A stretch of 64,000 nt of DNA, taken from positions 248,001-312,000 of the forward strand of contig NZ_SDQO02000001.1 of assembly GCF_004382825.2 (NCBI RefSeq). Reading direction: 5' to 3'. This DNA is from Corynebacterium silvaticum. GTDB taxonomy: Bacteria > Actinomycetota > Actinomycetes > Mycobacteriales > Mycobacteriaceae. Position numbers and translations under genes: made by a program. The stretch's first letter is position 1, and every line of letters starts with the position of its first letter. The notes under the pieces were generated by a model that was given only the letters and a program-made list of their open reading frames with translations, had not been told where the DNA came from and searched no databases. This document shows positions 1 through 7,992 of this stretch, piece after piece.

Positions 1-527
1 CATTTGGCGGTGACCCCGCTGCGCTTATCGACGCCGCCGACCGCCTGCGCGATCTCCCCGTCGTCGCTGCCGCTGCGGATTTCACCGGCACGCTCAAGAG
101 CTTTACCACGCTCAAGTCCATGACCTCGGAGCTGGTGGGACGCTATATCGGAGCAGTCATTGAAGCATCCCGTAGCGGCAATACCGAGCAACAGCCCTTA
201 GGACGCGGCACCGGGAGAATCGTGATACCCGCCGATGTCATGGCGGAGGTGACCCTGCTTAAAACAATCGCTGTTTTATACGTGATGGATACCCCCACGC
301 ATGTGAGTCGGCAAGACCGGCAACGCGAGCGCATCTATCGGGTGTTTGAGTATTTAACCGCTGGTGGGTGCGGAGCCTTGGACCCTATGTTCCGGACCTG
401 GTGGGAGGAAGCCAATACCCCAGCCGAGCAACAGCGTGTGATTATTGATCAGATTGCTTCGATGACCGAGTCCAGATTGGAGCGGGTGGCTAAACAATCT
501 GCTGATCTTGCAGGATTTTTTGGCTAG
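1..527 (+). CDS. dgt: dGTPase (deoxyguanosinetriphosphate triphosphohydrolase), C-terminal part
   Basis: The open frame enters from the left edge of the window (codons in phase from base 3) and ends at TAG 525-527, so only the last ~174 residues are present. The enzyme family hydrolyses dGTP to deoxyguanosine and triphosphate. The visible part is the helical C-terminal region of the HD-domain family; the HD metal-binding motifs lie upstream of the window. The call rests on the sequence character of the tail (YVMDTP and ERIYRVFEYL-type segments) and on the position just upstream of dnaG, which is the usual actinobacterial arrangement. An ATG at 120 is internal and not the start. Its 3' end meets the convergent barstar gene with a 4-bp overlap. 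Confidence 0.8.
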   Translation, partial: FGGDPAALIDAADRLRDLPVVAAAADFTGTLKSFTTLKSMTSELVGRYIGAVIEASRSGNTEQQPLGRGTGRIVIPADVMAEVTLLKTIAVLYVMDTPTHVSRQDRQRERIYRVFEYLTAGGCGALDPMFRTWWEEANTPAEQQRVIIDQIASMTESRLERVAKQSADLAGFFG

Positions 528-781
528 TCCTCCAGGGTGATGGCCAAGGTAACGCGCTCAGAAGTCAAAGCTGCGAGGAGCGAGGCCGCCTCATGGGCCG
601 GTATGTGCCATCCAGCGCAGTGGATTCGGGTGACGTGGAATTCGCGCAGCATATCCACAAACGCGTCGATAGTGCGAGGCGGCTTACGATCAGGCGTGTA
701 CAGCTGTGATGCAGCCTGCTCGTAGAGTGCCTTCCGGCAGTGAACGTTATGAACACGAATGGTGTTGTGGTTATTCGGCAT
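524..781 (-). CDS. Barstar-family ribonuclease inhibitor (immunity protein)
   Basis: 85-residue protein of barstar size. It shows the barstar core: an aromatic/proline stretch followed by a TIDAFVDML helix carrying acidic residues where barstar uses Asp35 and Asp39 to plug the barnase active site, then a predicted strand-helix-strand end (VTLAITLED). The start chosen is ATG at 779-781, because the ORF upstream of that point is only the out-of-frame shadow of the RNase gene. The start codon lies inside the last codons of the upstream RNase gene (11-bp overlap, ATGCCGAATAA), which implies translational coupling of toxin and inhibitor. Barstar relatives act in the cytoplasm to protect the producer before the RNase is exported. 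The family call is by motif and context. Confidence 0.8.
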   Translation of the reverse strand: MPNNHNTIRVHNVHCRKALYEQAASQLYTPDRKPPRTIDAFVDMLREFHVTRIHCAGWHIPAHEAASLLAALTSERVTLAITLED

Positions 782-1313
782 CAGGGATCTCACAGAAGCT
801 TTCGTAGTGATCGTCGGTGTAGTACCACGTGTCTGGGTCGCGTTGGGAACCACCGCCGGTGATAACGCGGCGCTCGCCACGGTGACGTAACCCAGGTGTG
901 TCCACTGTGTATTCGCGGTAATAATTACGGGATTGGTGGGGGAGGATGCCCTCATAATTGCCAAACCTCACGCCGTCGTTATCTGGGTGGGGGAAAGGCC
1001 CACCCGCAAGAATCGTGTTGATGGTCTTCTCGGCTTCCTTGGGCAGTGAGTCCACAGTACAAGAGCGCAGACCGGAGGTCGGCGCGGCAGTGCTTTGAGC
1101 AGAGGCGGTTTTAGCAGGGGCAGCTGTGTGCTTTTGAGTCTGAGAAGCCGCCACAGCAGACGTGGAGGCTGGAGCGTGACTACTGTCAGTTTTCCCCACG
1201 GAGGAATCGTGCGAGGACAAATTTAATCCCAGCGCCCCCGCAACAATCGCGATGAGCACCCCTGCGATCGCGGTGGGGAGAGCTTTTTTAGGGGACGGTG
1301 AAGAAGCAGGCAT
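771..1313 (-). CDS. Secreted guanyl-specific ribonuclease, barnase/N1/T1 family
   Basis: 180 residues. An N-terminal hydrophobic segment (about residues 13-31) follows a short basic stretch and works as a signal peptide or anchor. A Ser/Ala/Thr-rich linker (about 32-85) precedes the RNase domain (about 86-178). The domain keeps the barnase active-site pattern: Glu in YREYTV (general base), paired arginines in GERRVITGG, and His in DHYESF (general acid). Two cysteines (in RSCTVD and ESFCEI) could form a disulfide after export. Barnase-family enzymes cleave RNA after G. The protein is probably active outside the cell or at the envelope. The barstar gene overlaps its 3' end. Its role (nutrient scavenging or killing of neighbours) cannot be told from sequence. 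Confidence 0.85.
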   Translation of the reverse strand: MPASSPSPKKALPTAIAGVLIAIVAGALGLNLSSHDSSVGKTDSSHAPASTSAVAASQTQKHTAAPAKTASAQSTAAPTSGLRSCTVDSLPKEAEKTINTILAGGPFPHPDNDGVRFGNYEGILPHQSRNYYREYTVDTPGLRHRGERRVITGGGSQRDPDTWYYTDDHYESFCEIPDAE

Positions 1314-1462
1314 GGACTTATTCTGTCATGTTGCTGGGTGGGATTGCGGGAGGCGTCGGCAAGCTTTTATGCGCTTTTGCGTTATCAGCGTAGAGAGCTG
1401 GGAAAAATTGTTGTGAACAGTGCAAACGTCGCTACCAGCGACGATGCGGTAGCATGAGGCGC

Positions 1463-3337
1463 ATGTGTGGAATCGTAGGATTTGTTGGCACTCCCAGTGC
1501 GTCTGGGCGTGAATATTATGCTCTTGAAGTGGTTCTTGAAGGGATGCGGCGGCTCGAATATCGTGGGTACGATTCTGCGGGAGTAGCGGTCCTTGCAAAC
1601 GGGGAGATCAATTTCCGCAAGAAAGCGGGCAAGGTCACGGCCCTGGAACAGGAACTGGACAAGAGCCCAATGCCTGATTCTGTGCTCGGTATTGGACACA
1701 CTCGTTGGGCGACCCACGGCGGTCCAACAGACGCGAACGCGCACCCGCACGTGGTGGACAACGGTCGGTTGGCAGTGGTTCACAATGGCATCATCGAGAA
1801 TTTCGCTGAGTTGAAAAGGGAGCTCGTAGCGCAAGGCCACAACTTTGTTTCCGATACGGACACCGAGGTAGCCGCGGCTCTGCTAGGAAGCATCCTGGCA
1901 GGAGAAGCACAGGGCGACCTAACCCGGGCGATGCAGCTGACCTGCACACGCTTGGAAGGCGCGTTCACGCTTTTGGCTATCCACGCTGATAGCCCTGATC
2001 GCATTGTGGCTGCGCGTCGTAACTCGCCACTGGTCATCGGACTGGGCGAAGGCGAGAATTTCTTGGGGTCGGATGTCTCCGGTTTCATCGACTACACCAA
2101 GAACGCCGTGGAGATGGACAACGATCAGATCGTAACCATCACGCCGAACTCCTACGCGATCACTGACTTCAACGGCACCCCAGCAGAGGGCAAGCCGTTT
2201 ACCGTGGAGTGGGACGCGGCCGCAGCGGAAAAAGGCGGCTACCAGTTCTTCATGGAGAAAGAGATTCACGAGCAGCCGGCAGCTATCCGCAATACCCTCA
2301 TGGGGCGTTTCGACGAAAACGGCAAGCTCACCCTCGACGAAGTGCGCATCGAGGAGTCGCTGTTGCGCAGCGTAGACAAGATTATCGTTATCGCTTGTGG
2401 CTCCGCCGCATACGCGGGACACGTGGCACGCTACGCAATCGAGCATTGGTGCCGCATTCCTACCGAGGTGGAATTGGCTCATGAATTCCGCTACCGGGAC
2501 CCGATTGTCAACGAAAAGACACTGGTTGTGGCCCTATCCCAGTCTGGCGAGACAATGGATACGCTCATGGCCGTACGTCACGCGCGGGAACAAGGAGCCA
2601 AGGTTATCGCCATCTGTAACACCCACGGCTCATCCATCCCTCGGGAATCGGATGCCTCGCTGTACACCCACGCGGGCCCCGAAATAGCAGTGGCTTCCAC
2701 AAAGGCCTTCCTCGCTCAGATCACCGCTACCTACCTCCTAGGGCTGTACCTAGCGCAGCTGCGGGGCAACATGTTTGCGGATGAAGTTAACGCAGTGGTG
2801 GCTGAGCTGCGTGCAATCCCAGAGAAGGTCGAGGAGGTGCTGAAGAAGGAAGACGACGTTAAAGCCTTGGCACAAGACCTGAAAGACGTGAAGTCGGTGC
2901 TCTTCCTTGGCCGTCATGTGGGCTTCCCCGTAGCTTTGGAAGGCGCGCTCAAGCTGAAGGAACTCGCATACCTTCATGCAGAGGGATTCGCTGCCGGCGA
3001 GCTCAAACATGGGCCTATCGCGCTTATCGAGGAAGGTCAGCCCGTTTTTGTGGTTGTTCCTTCCCCACGGGGACGCGACTCCCTGCACGCGAAGATCGTG
3101 TCTAATATCCAGGAGATTCGCGCACGCGGCGCAATCACAATTGTTATCGCCGAGGAAGGTGATAACGCCGTGGAGGCCTACGCCAACCACATTATCCGCG
3201 TCCCTCAGTCGCCGACGTTGATGCAGCCGCTGCTAGCCACGGTGCCGCTGCAGATTTTTGCTTGTGCAGTTGCCGCAGCAAAGGGATTTGACGTGGATCA
3301 GCCGCGAAACCTGGCCAAGTCAGTGACCGTGGAATAA
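1463..3337 (+). CDS. glmS: Glutamine-fructose-6-phosphate aminotransferase (isomerizing)
   Basis: Makes glucosamine-6-phosphate from fructose-6-phosphate and glutamine, the first step towards UDP-GlcNAc for peptidoglycan. 624 residues, normal for the family. The start is ATG 1463 rather than ATG 1454, because the mature enzyme needs the Cys of MCGIVGF as its N-terminal nucleophile. Domains: class II glutamine amidotransferase (1 to about 225, with RGYDSAG and RWATHG), then two SIS sugar-isomerase domains (about 300-430 and 475-610, with ACGSAAYAG, SQSGETMDT and ELKHGPIAL). It ends in the conserved LAKSVTVE tail. It is a single gene between the RNase pair and dnaG. Confidence 0.97.
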   Translation: MCGIVGFVGTPSASGREYYALEVVLEGMRRLEYRGYDSAGVAVLANGEINFRKKAGKVTALEQELDKSPMPDSVLGIGHTRWATHGGPTDANAHPHVVDNGRLAVVHNGIIENFAELKRELVAQGHNFVSDTDTEVAAALLGSILAGEAQGDLTRAMQLTCTRLEGAFTLLAIHADSPDRIVAARRNSPLVIGLGEGENFLGSDVSGFIDYTKNAVEMDNDQIVTITPNSYAITDFNGTPAEGKPFTVEWDAAAAEKGGYQFFMEKEIHEQPAAIRNTLMGRFDENGKLTLDEVRIEESLLRSVDKIIVIACGSAAYAGHVARYAIEHWCRIPTEVELAHEFRYRDPIVNEKTLVVALSQSGETMDTLMAVRHAREQGAKVIAICNTHGSSIPRESDASLYTHAGPEIAVASTKAFLAQITATYLLGLYLAQLRGNMFADEVNAVVAELRAIPEKVEEVLKKEDDVKALAQDLKDVKSVLFLGRHVGFPVALEGALKLKELAYLHAEGFAAGELKHGPIALIEEGQPVFVVVPSPRGRDSLHAKIVSNIQEIRARGAITIVIAEEGDNAVEAYANHIIRVPQSPTLMQPLLATVPLQIFACAVAAAKGFDVDQPRNLAKSVTVE

Positions 3338-3431
3338 GCCGGAGGGATAACCCACCGGAATACTCTGCGTGGGATATTCCGGCTGCACGTCGTCTGCGCG
3401 TCGTCAGCCTTATAGCACCTGTGCTCAGCTC

Positions 3432-3465
3432 TGCCCAGCTACGAAATTCTTTTTCGAGCTGGGCA
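3432..3465 (+). terminator. Possible hairpin between glmS and dnaG
   Basis: A 9-bp perfect stem (TGCCCAGCT with AGCTGGGCA) encloses a 16-base loop that contains TTTTT. There is no T-run after the stem, so a rho-independent terminator is only possible. It lies in the 179-bp gap after glmS and about 50 bp before the dnaG start. Confidence 0.35.
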
Positions 3466-3516
3466 TTGTGCTGCTCAGATGGTTTCCCGTTTGGATAGAC
3501 CGCTAATGTAGTGCCT

Positions 3517-5433
3517 ATGGCAAAGGGACGGATACCGGACAGTGATATTCAGGCGATCAGGGAGCGCACACCCATCGAGGGGATCGTGGGGGAATACGTA
3601 CAGCTCAAGCCAGCCGGAGCGGATTCCTTGAAAGGTCTGTCCCCCTTTAAGGAGGAGAAAACTCCGTCGTTCCACGTCCGCCCCAACCATGGGTACTTCC
3701 ACTGCTTTTCCACCGGCAAGGGAGGCGATGTTTTTAGCTTTCTCATGGAGATGGAGCACCTCACTTTCCCCGAGGCCGTAGAAGCCTGTGCAGAGAAGAT
3801 CCACTATCAGATCAACTATCAAGGCGGAACCACCGGTGCGCGCCGGGAGGAGCCAGGAACACGCCGTCGTCTCATTGAGTCGAATAAGGCGGCTCATGCC
3901 TTTTATCGGGAGCAATTAGAGACCCCTGAAGCCGCTACTGCGCGTCAGTTCCTGCTGGACCGAGGGTTTTCGCAGCAGCATATTTATGCGTTTGAATGCG
4001 GATATGCGCCCGATGGCTGGGACATCCTTACAAAACATTTGCTGCGCAAGGGCTTTGATTTTAAGGAGCTTGAAGCCGCGGGGTTATCCACAATGGGGCG
4101 GCGTGGGCCAATCGATAGGTTCCATCGTCGTTTGCTATGGCCGATCAAGAGTGTTTCTGGCGACGTCATTGGGTTCGGGGCGCGCAAGCTTTTCGACGAC
4201 GACAAGCTGGGCAAATACATGAACACCCCCGAAACCTTGCTGTATAAAAAATCCAAGGTTCTTTTCGGCTTGGATAACGCTAAGAAAGACATCGCGCAGA
4301 ATCACCAAGCCGTGGTGGTGGAAGGCTATACCGATGTTATGGCCATGCACGCGGCTGGCATCACTACGGCTGTCGCCGCATGTGGTACAGCCTTTGGCGA
4401 GGAACATCTCCAAATCTTGCGGCGCTACATGCTTGACGACTCCTACTTTGCTGGCTCCCTCATCTACACCTTTGACGGCGATGAAGCCGGGCAGAAGGCC
4501 GCTATGAGGGCGTTTGAGGGCGATCAGAAGTTCACGGGTCAGTCCTATGTGGCGGTGGCCCCTGATGGCATGGACCCGTGCGATCTGCGCCTGAGCAAAG
4601 GTGATGCTGCCGTCCGTGACCTGGTTGCGCAGCGAGTCCCCATGTTCGAGTTCATTATTCGGACGCTCATCGCCGGATACTCCCTCGACTCCGTTGAAGG
4701 GCGGCTCCAAGCCTTAAGGCGCGCAGTGCCTATTGTCGCGGACATTAAAGACCAGGCGCTCAAAACCGAATATGCTCGCTTGCTCTCTGGTTGGGTAGGT
4801 TGGCCCGACCCCAACGAGGTTATCCAGCAGGTGCGTGTTGCAGAACGTCGCCCAAGGAATGCCCCGAAGCCAAAGCGTGCCACCCGATTTGATGCGAACA
4901 ACGATCTGGCTGCGGGTGTAGCCACCACACTCATGGTGCTGCCAGACCGTAAAGACCCGCGGCTATGGCCACAGCGAGAAGCCTTGAAACTGGCACTTCA
5001 GTATCCGCAGGTGGCCGGTCAGCACTTTGACGACCTCCCAGATGATGCGTTTAGCAATGAGGCGTATGCGGCGCTCAATTCCGCTATTGCTCAAGCCGGT
5101 GGATGTGCGCACACAGATGAGGGGCCAGCGTGGCTTGCTGCGGTATCCGATCGCGTTCATGACCTCGTAGGGAAATCGCTGGTGTCGGAGCTGGCCGTGG
5201 AACCGGTTCACATAGAAACCGAAGAAGAAGTGGAAAACGGTTTACTCACGCACATAGACAAGACTCTTTCCAGGCTGCAAGAGCAACGCGTAGGAAACCA
5301 GATCGCCTTGCTGAAAGGGAAGCTCCAGCGGATGCGCCCCAGCGACGATGAGGTGGCGTATAACTCGATGTTCGCTGAACTGGTGGCTTTAGAACAGTCG
5401 CGTCGCGAGTTGCTCAGACGGGTCTTCCAATAA
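3517..5433 (+). CDS. dnaG: DNA primase DnaG with a degenerate zinc-binding domain
   Basis: Synthesises RNA primers at the replication fork. 638 residues from ATG 3517; a GTG at 3511 is also in frame, but the protein family begins MAKGRIP. The order is an N-terminal zinc-ribbon-like domain (1-100), a catalytic TOPRIM core with EGYTDVMAM (about 266) and DGDEAG (about 318), and a C-terminal helicase-binding domain (about 450-638). The CHC2 zinc motif is eroded: the expected Cys-His-Cys-Cys ligands read Ser42, Lys45, Cys63 and Thr66, so only one ligand remains, while the surrounding residues (PF.EEKTPSF, FHCF, GGDVFSF) are well kept. The reading frame is intact and the gene should be essential, so the fold probably works without zinc. 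Confidence 0.96.
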   Translation: MAKGRIPDSDIQAIRERTPIEGIVGEYVQLKPAGADSLKGLSPFKEEKTPSFHVRPNHGYFHCFSTGKGGDVFSFLMEMEHLTFPEAVEACAEKIHYQINYQGGTTGARREEPGTRRRLIESNKAAHAFYREQLETPEAATARQFLLDRGFSQQHIYAFECGYAPDGWDILTKHLLRKGFDFKELEAAGLSTMGRRGPIDRFHRRLLWPIKSVSGDVIGFGARKLFDDDKLGKYMNTPETLLYKKSKVLFGLDNAKKDIAQNHQAVVVEGYTDVMAMHAAGITTAVAACGTAFGEEHLQILRRYMLDDSYFAGSLIYTFDGDEAGQKAAMRAFEGDQKFTGQSYVAVAPDGMDPCDLRLSKGDAAVRDLVAQRVPMFEFIIRTLIAGYSLDSVEGRLQALRRAVPIVADIKDQALKTEYARLLSGWVGWPDPNEVIQQVRVAERRPRNAPKPKRATRFDANNDLAAGVATTLMVLPDRKDPRLWPQREALKLALQYPQVAGQHFDDLPDDAFSNEAYAALNSAIAQAGGCAHTDEGPAWLAAVSDRVHDLVGKSLVSELAVEPVHIETEEEVENGLLTHIDKTLSRLQEQRVGNQIALLKGKLQRMRPSDDEVAYNSMFAELVALEQSRRELLRRVFQ

Positions 5434-5436
5434 AAG

Positions 5437-5482
5437 AAAAACCACGACGTAAGCGCTTAACGACGCCTCTGTCGTGGTTTTT
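5437..5482. terminator. Bidirectional terminator between dnaG and the lipoprotein gene
   Basis: A 12-bp perfect inverted repeat, AAAAACCACGAC (5437-5448) with GTCGTGGTTTTT (5471-5482), flanked by A- and T-tracts on each side. It can serve both converging genes. The loop contains GCTTAACGACGCC, a one-mismatch copy of the over-represented 13-mer seen elsewhere in the window. Confidence 0.85.
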
Positions 5483-5493
5483 ACCAGGAGGAT

Positions 5494-6075
5494 TTAGGAA
5501 GCAAACGTGACGGGAACCTCGGCCACGTCGCGGAATCCCTCAGTGTGGTCGCCAAAGACCTTCAACACGCATTTATCTGTCTTGCAATCTACGCCTTGGC
5601 CAGTAGAAGCTGCGTGGAGAGTCACGGTGGCTGTTCCGTCTGCATTCAGCGGGGTCGTGCCCATTCCGCCGGATTTAATCCATGCCTGTGCGGTTGTATC
5701 GGAGTGCTGTCCGGTGCACAGTGGGGCAGGGGCGCCGTGAGGGGTGGCTGTGCTGCAGATGGCGGCATAATAGCCGGATTGCGGATTAAGTCCACTGACA
5801 TTGAGGGTGATCTCTTGTCCCTCGACGAGGCTCTGGGTAGCAGAAGCCACGATAGTGGCTTCCTTGTCGGAGCCGGTAGCTTGAGCAGACGTAGATGCTG
5901 CAGCGCTTTCCGTGGAGGGATCGTGAGCGTGCGACTTCGGGGCAGCCGCTGACGTTGCCGTGTCGACTTTCTTCGCTGAATCGTTCTCGTTTGGTGGCGA
6001 GCAGGCGGCAAGAGCAGTGCCAAGCACCAAGACGCCGGCTGCTGCGGTGAGGGAACGTCGGAAGTTGCGAGTCAT
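5494..6075 (-). CDS. Secreted lipoprotein with neocarzinostatin-like domain
   Basis: 193 residues from ATG 6075, preceded by a GAAAGG ribosome-binding site; an upstream in-frame start at 6117 would put 14 extra residues before the signal peptide. The N-terminus is basic, then hydrophobic, then carries a lipobox LAAC (Cys about 25), so the protein should be lipid-anchored outside the membrane. After a Ser/Ala-rich linker, residues ~80-193 look like the immunoglobulin-like fold of the neocarzinostatin family: LNVSGLNPQSGYYAAIC near its start and a closing VPVTF strand, with four Cys likely in two disulfides. The domain assignment is by resemblance only. The function is unknown; it is convergent with dnaG. 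Confidence 0.65.
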   Translation of the reverse strand: MTRNFRRSLTAAAGVLVLGTALAACSPPNENDSAKKVDTATSAAAPKSHAHDPSTESAAASTSAQATGSDKEATIVASATQSLVEGQEITLNVSGLNPQSGYYAAICSTATPHGAPAPLCTGQHSDTTAQAWIKSGGMGTTPLNADGTATVTLHAASTGQGVDCKTDKCVLKVFGDHTEGFRDVAEVPVTFAS

Positions 6076-6166
6076 AGGGCTTTTAACCTTTCGGTTTCGA
6101 TTATGAGCGGGCTTCAAGTACCGCAGTCTATATCAAGGATAGGCTAAACTTCTATGAGTGAGGTGG

Positions 6167-6409
6167 TTAGTCGCGATCCGGCTCCAGGACGGTTGATCCG
6201 TCTGCTTGCTTTAAGTTCTTTACTTCCTTCATACGAGGTTGCGGGTCTAGCTTATTTGCGATGGCCTTGCGGGTTACCTCCACGGCTTTTTGGGTCACGG
6301 GCGAGGAAACTGCCGCTTGGTAACCCTTTTTGATTTGCTCATAACGCCTACGACCGGCTTTTGTGCCAAAGACGTATCCGGCAGCAGCGCCAACCACAAA
6401 TTGGATCAT
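6167..6409 (-). CDS. Conserved small membrane-associated protein
   Basis: 80 residues. An N-terminal glycine/alanine-rich hydrophobic segment (FVVGAAAGYVFGTKAG) is followed by a basic helix (RRRYEQIKKGYQ) and a charged C-terminus. This resembles the YtxH-like class of small actinobacterial proteins, with one short membrane segment and a cytoplasmic tail. Similar genes often sit near dnaG in actinobacteria. It is upstream of the lipoprotein gene on the same strand, 91 bp away. No function can be assigned. Confidence 0.7.
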   Translation of the reverse strand: MIQFVVGAAAGYVFGTKAGRRRYEQIKKGYQAAVSSPVTQKAVEVTRKAIANKLDPQPRMKEVKNLKQADGSTVLEPDRD

Positions 6410-6539
6410 TGATTTTCTTCCTACTCACTTCGTCTTAGTGCGAACACTGATCACCTGTAATGCTTGGTGTCCACCCTACCTAAGAACTCTGAGAGTAAAC
6501 GCCAACTATCTCCGTGGGGAACGCTGGGGATGGGAAGAT

Positions 6540-6615
6540 GTCGTTTTTGAGAACGCTAGAAATGACGACCTGGGGTTTTGCTGGGCATGCCGGGCCTAGC
6601 GTTCTCAAAAACGAC
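6540..6615. repeat. 76-bp palindromic dispersed element, copy 1
   Basis: Perfect 20-bp terminal inverted repeats, GTCGTTTTTGAGAACGCTAG at 6540-6559 and its reverse complement at 6596-6615, enclose a 36-bp centre. A second copy lies at 61102-61176 in the opposite orientation and shares the arms and much of the centre (AAATGACRACCTG and GGCCTAG next to the arms). No coding potential is seen. The structure fits a REP/MITE-like miniature element. It lies in the gap between the small membrane protein gene and the terminator of tRNA-Asn. Confidence 0.8.
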
Positions 6616-6633
6616 AATGAGGTGAGACTGACG

Positions 6634-6678
6634 GCAAAAAGCCGGATGGAGTAGCTTCTTAGCTACTCCATCCGGCTT
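6634..6678 (-). terminator. Strong terminator downstream of tRNA-Asn
   Basis: An 18-bp perfect stem (AAGCCGGATGGAGTAGCT at 6639-6656 and its complement at 6661-6678) with a 4-base loop. Read on the minus strand it is followed by TTTTT. It lies a few bases downstream of the tRNA-Asn gene. Confidence 0.9.
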
Positions 6679-6684
6679 ATCTTG

Positions 6685-6757
6685 CTCCTCCAACTGGACT
6701 CGAACCAGTAACCCTTCGATTAACAGTCGAATGCTCTGCCAATTGAGCTATGGAGGA
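6685..6757 (-). tRNA. tRNA-Asn (anticodon GTT)
   Basis: Read on the minus strand, the sequence folds into a standard cloverleaf. The acceptor stem is TCCTCCA with TGGAGGA, the D-arm is AGCTCAATTGGCAGAGC, the anticodon loop is CTGTTAA, and the T-arm contains GGTTCGAGTCC. G is the discriminator base. CCA is not encoded. Confidence 0.95.
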
Positions 6758-6983
6758 TTATCTATCCTCAAGGTCTCCCTTGCGACATGAAAAGACTATA
6801 TAGGGGTTTAAAGATTGGGACAAATCCCCAGGTAGATGCCCGTTAGGGGAGGTGCTAAAAGTCTTAAATAGACGTCGATGGTGTGCCAGAGTTTTGTGGG
6901 TGCTGATTGGGGCGGGGGCCGATTCGACTTTTCTATGCATCATCCGCTTATAATGGTCGCGGCCAAGAAAGACGCGGCCGGTT

Positions 6984-7057
6984 GGGGCTATAGCTCAGTC
7001 GGTTAGAGCTACGGACTCATAATCCGTTGGTCCGGGGTTCGAGCCCCCGTGGCCCCA
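6984..7057 (+). tRNA. tRNA with CAT anticodon (Met or Ile2)
   Basis: 74 bases, with acceptor GGGGCTA pairing with TGGCCCC, D-arm AGCTCAGTCGGTTAGAGC, anticodon loop CTCATAA and T-arm GGGGTTCGAGCCCC. A CAT anticodon can be elongator Met or, after lysidine modification, Ile2. The general appearance (GGGGCTATAGCTCAG) does not settle which. It is not an initiator, because the first acceptor pair is matched and the anticodon stem lacks the GGG/CCC pattern. Confidence 0.93.
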
Positions 7058-7065
7058 CAAAATTG

Positions 7066-7105
7066 CAGGTCAGATATTGATTTATTCAATGTCTGACCTG
7101 TTTTT
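7066..7105 (+). terminator. Terminator of the CAT tRNA gene
   Basis: A 15-bp stem with one mismatch (CAGGTCAGATATTGA at 7066-7080 with TCAATGTCTGACCTG at 7086-7100), followed by TTTTT. It begins 8 bases after the tRNA. Confidence 0.85.
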
Positions 7106-7210
7106 GTTATGCCCATGTTTAAGGCCCATGTGTCCAAAGCGCAGATGAGGTGAGCTGGCGCTAAAGCAGTTTTCATTAGTGTTTGCCTGCCTGCTTCGCT
7201 TTTCTTACTG

Positions 7211-7987
7211 ATGCTTGCGCTCGTTATGATTGTCCGAGTGAATACGGTTGACCCCCACATCTTGACGATGTACGCCACGTTTGACCTGATCGGTGTCGTG
7301 CTCAACGGGATTATCGGCGGCACGATTGCTCGCCAGCGCGACTATGATGCTGTTGGTTTTGTCTTTCTAGCGCTATTTTCTGCCCTCGGCGGCGGCATGC
7401 TTCGCGACGTCCTCATGCAGCGGGGAACAGCCGCAGCCATCGCGGACTCGCGTTATCTGCTATTGGCCATCGCAGGGGCGCTGCTGGCTTTAGTGATTAA
7501 TTTCAAGGGGCAGGCTTGGGAAATTTTCAAGGCTAATGGTGATGCAATCGTCCTAGGGGTGTGGTCGGTTACTGGTGCGGTCAAGGCTCTTAATTTTGAT
7601 ATGCCGCTTAGCAGTGCGGTTTTCATGGGTGTTCTGACGGCTGTGGGTGGCGGAATGATTAGGGACATCTGTACGGGGCAGGTGCCGGGGATTTTCGGTG
7701 GTGGCCCGCTGTATGCGGTGCCGGCTTTGGTGGCGTCGATAAGCATGGTGACCTTTAGCAACTTTGGTTTTTATGCGTTGGGGATGGTGGTTTCTCCGAT
7801 CTTGGGCGCCGGTCTGGCAATCGTGGCGTATTGGCGCGGATGGGTTTTGTTCCGAAATTCTGAGTGGGCACCGGTTAATATGACTGCTGCCCAGGTGGCT
7901 GCTCTGGTGCGGCGTAGCGAGCGCCGTGGGTTTATTCGCGGCCGAGGCTCAAAGCAAAAAATCGAGGGCGACTTCGACTTAGGATAG
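7211..7987 (+). CDS. TRIC / UPF0126 family membrane protein
   Basis: 258 residues with about seven hydrophobic segments and two copies of the family signature: FSALGGGMLRDV (about 60-70) and LTAVGGGMIRDI (about 145-155). This internal duplication is characteristic of the UPF0126/TRIC family (YicG/YadS type), small membrane channels whose members have been linked to cation or glycine transport. A basic tail (RRSERRGFIRGRGSKQK) should lie in the cytoplasm. The start is uncertain: ATG 7211, ATG 7226 and GTG 7238 are all in frame and none has a strong ribosome-binding site. The next gene begins 5 bp downstream, so the two are probably one transcript. Confidence 0.85.
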   Translation: MLALVMIVRVNTVDPHILTMYATFDLIGVVLNGIIGGTIARQRDYDAVGFVFLALFSALGGGMLRDVLMQRGTAAAIADSRYLLLAIAGALLALVINFKGQAWEIFKANGDAIVLGVWSVTGAVKALNFDMPLSSAVFMGVLTAVGGGMIRDICTGQVPGIFGGGPLYAVPALVASISMVTFSNFGFYALGMVVSPILGAGLAIVAYWRGWVLFRNSEWAPVNMTAAQVAALVRRSERRGFIRGRGSKQKIEGDFDLG

Positions 7988-7992
7988 GGCGT

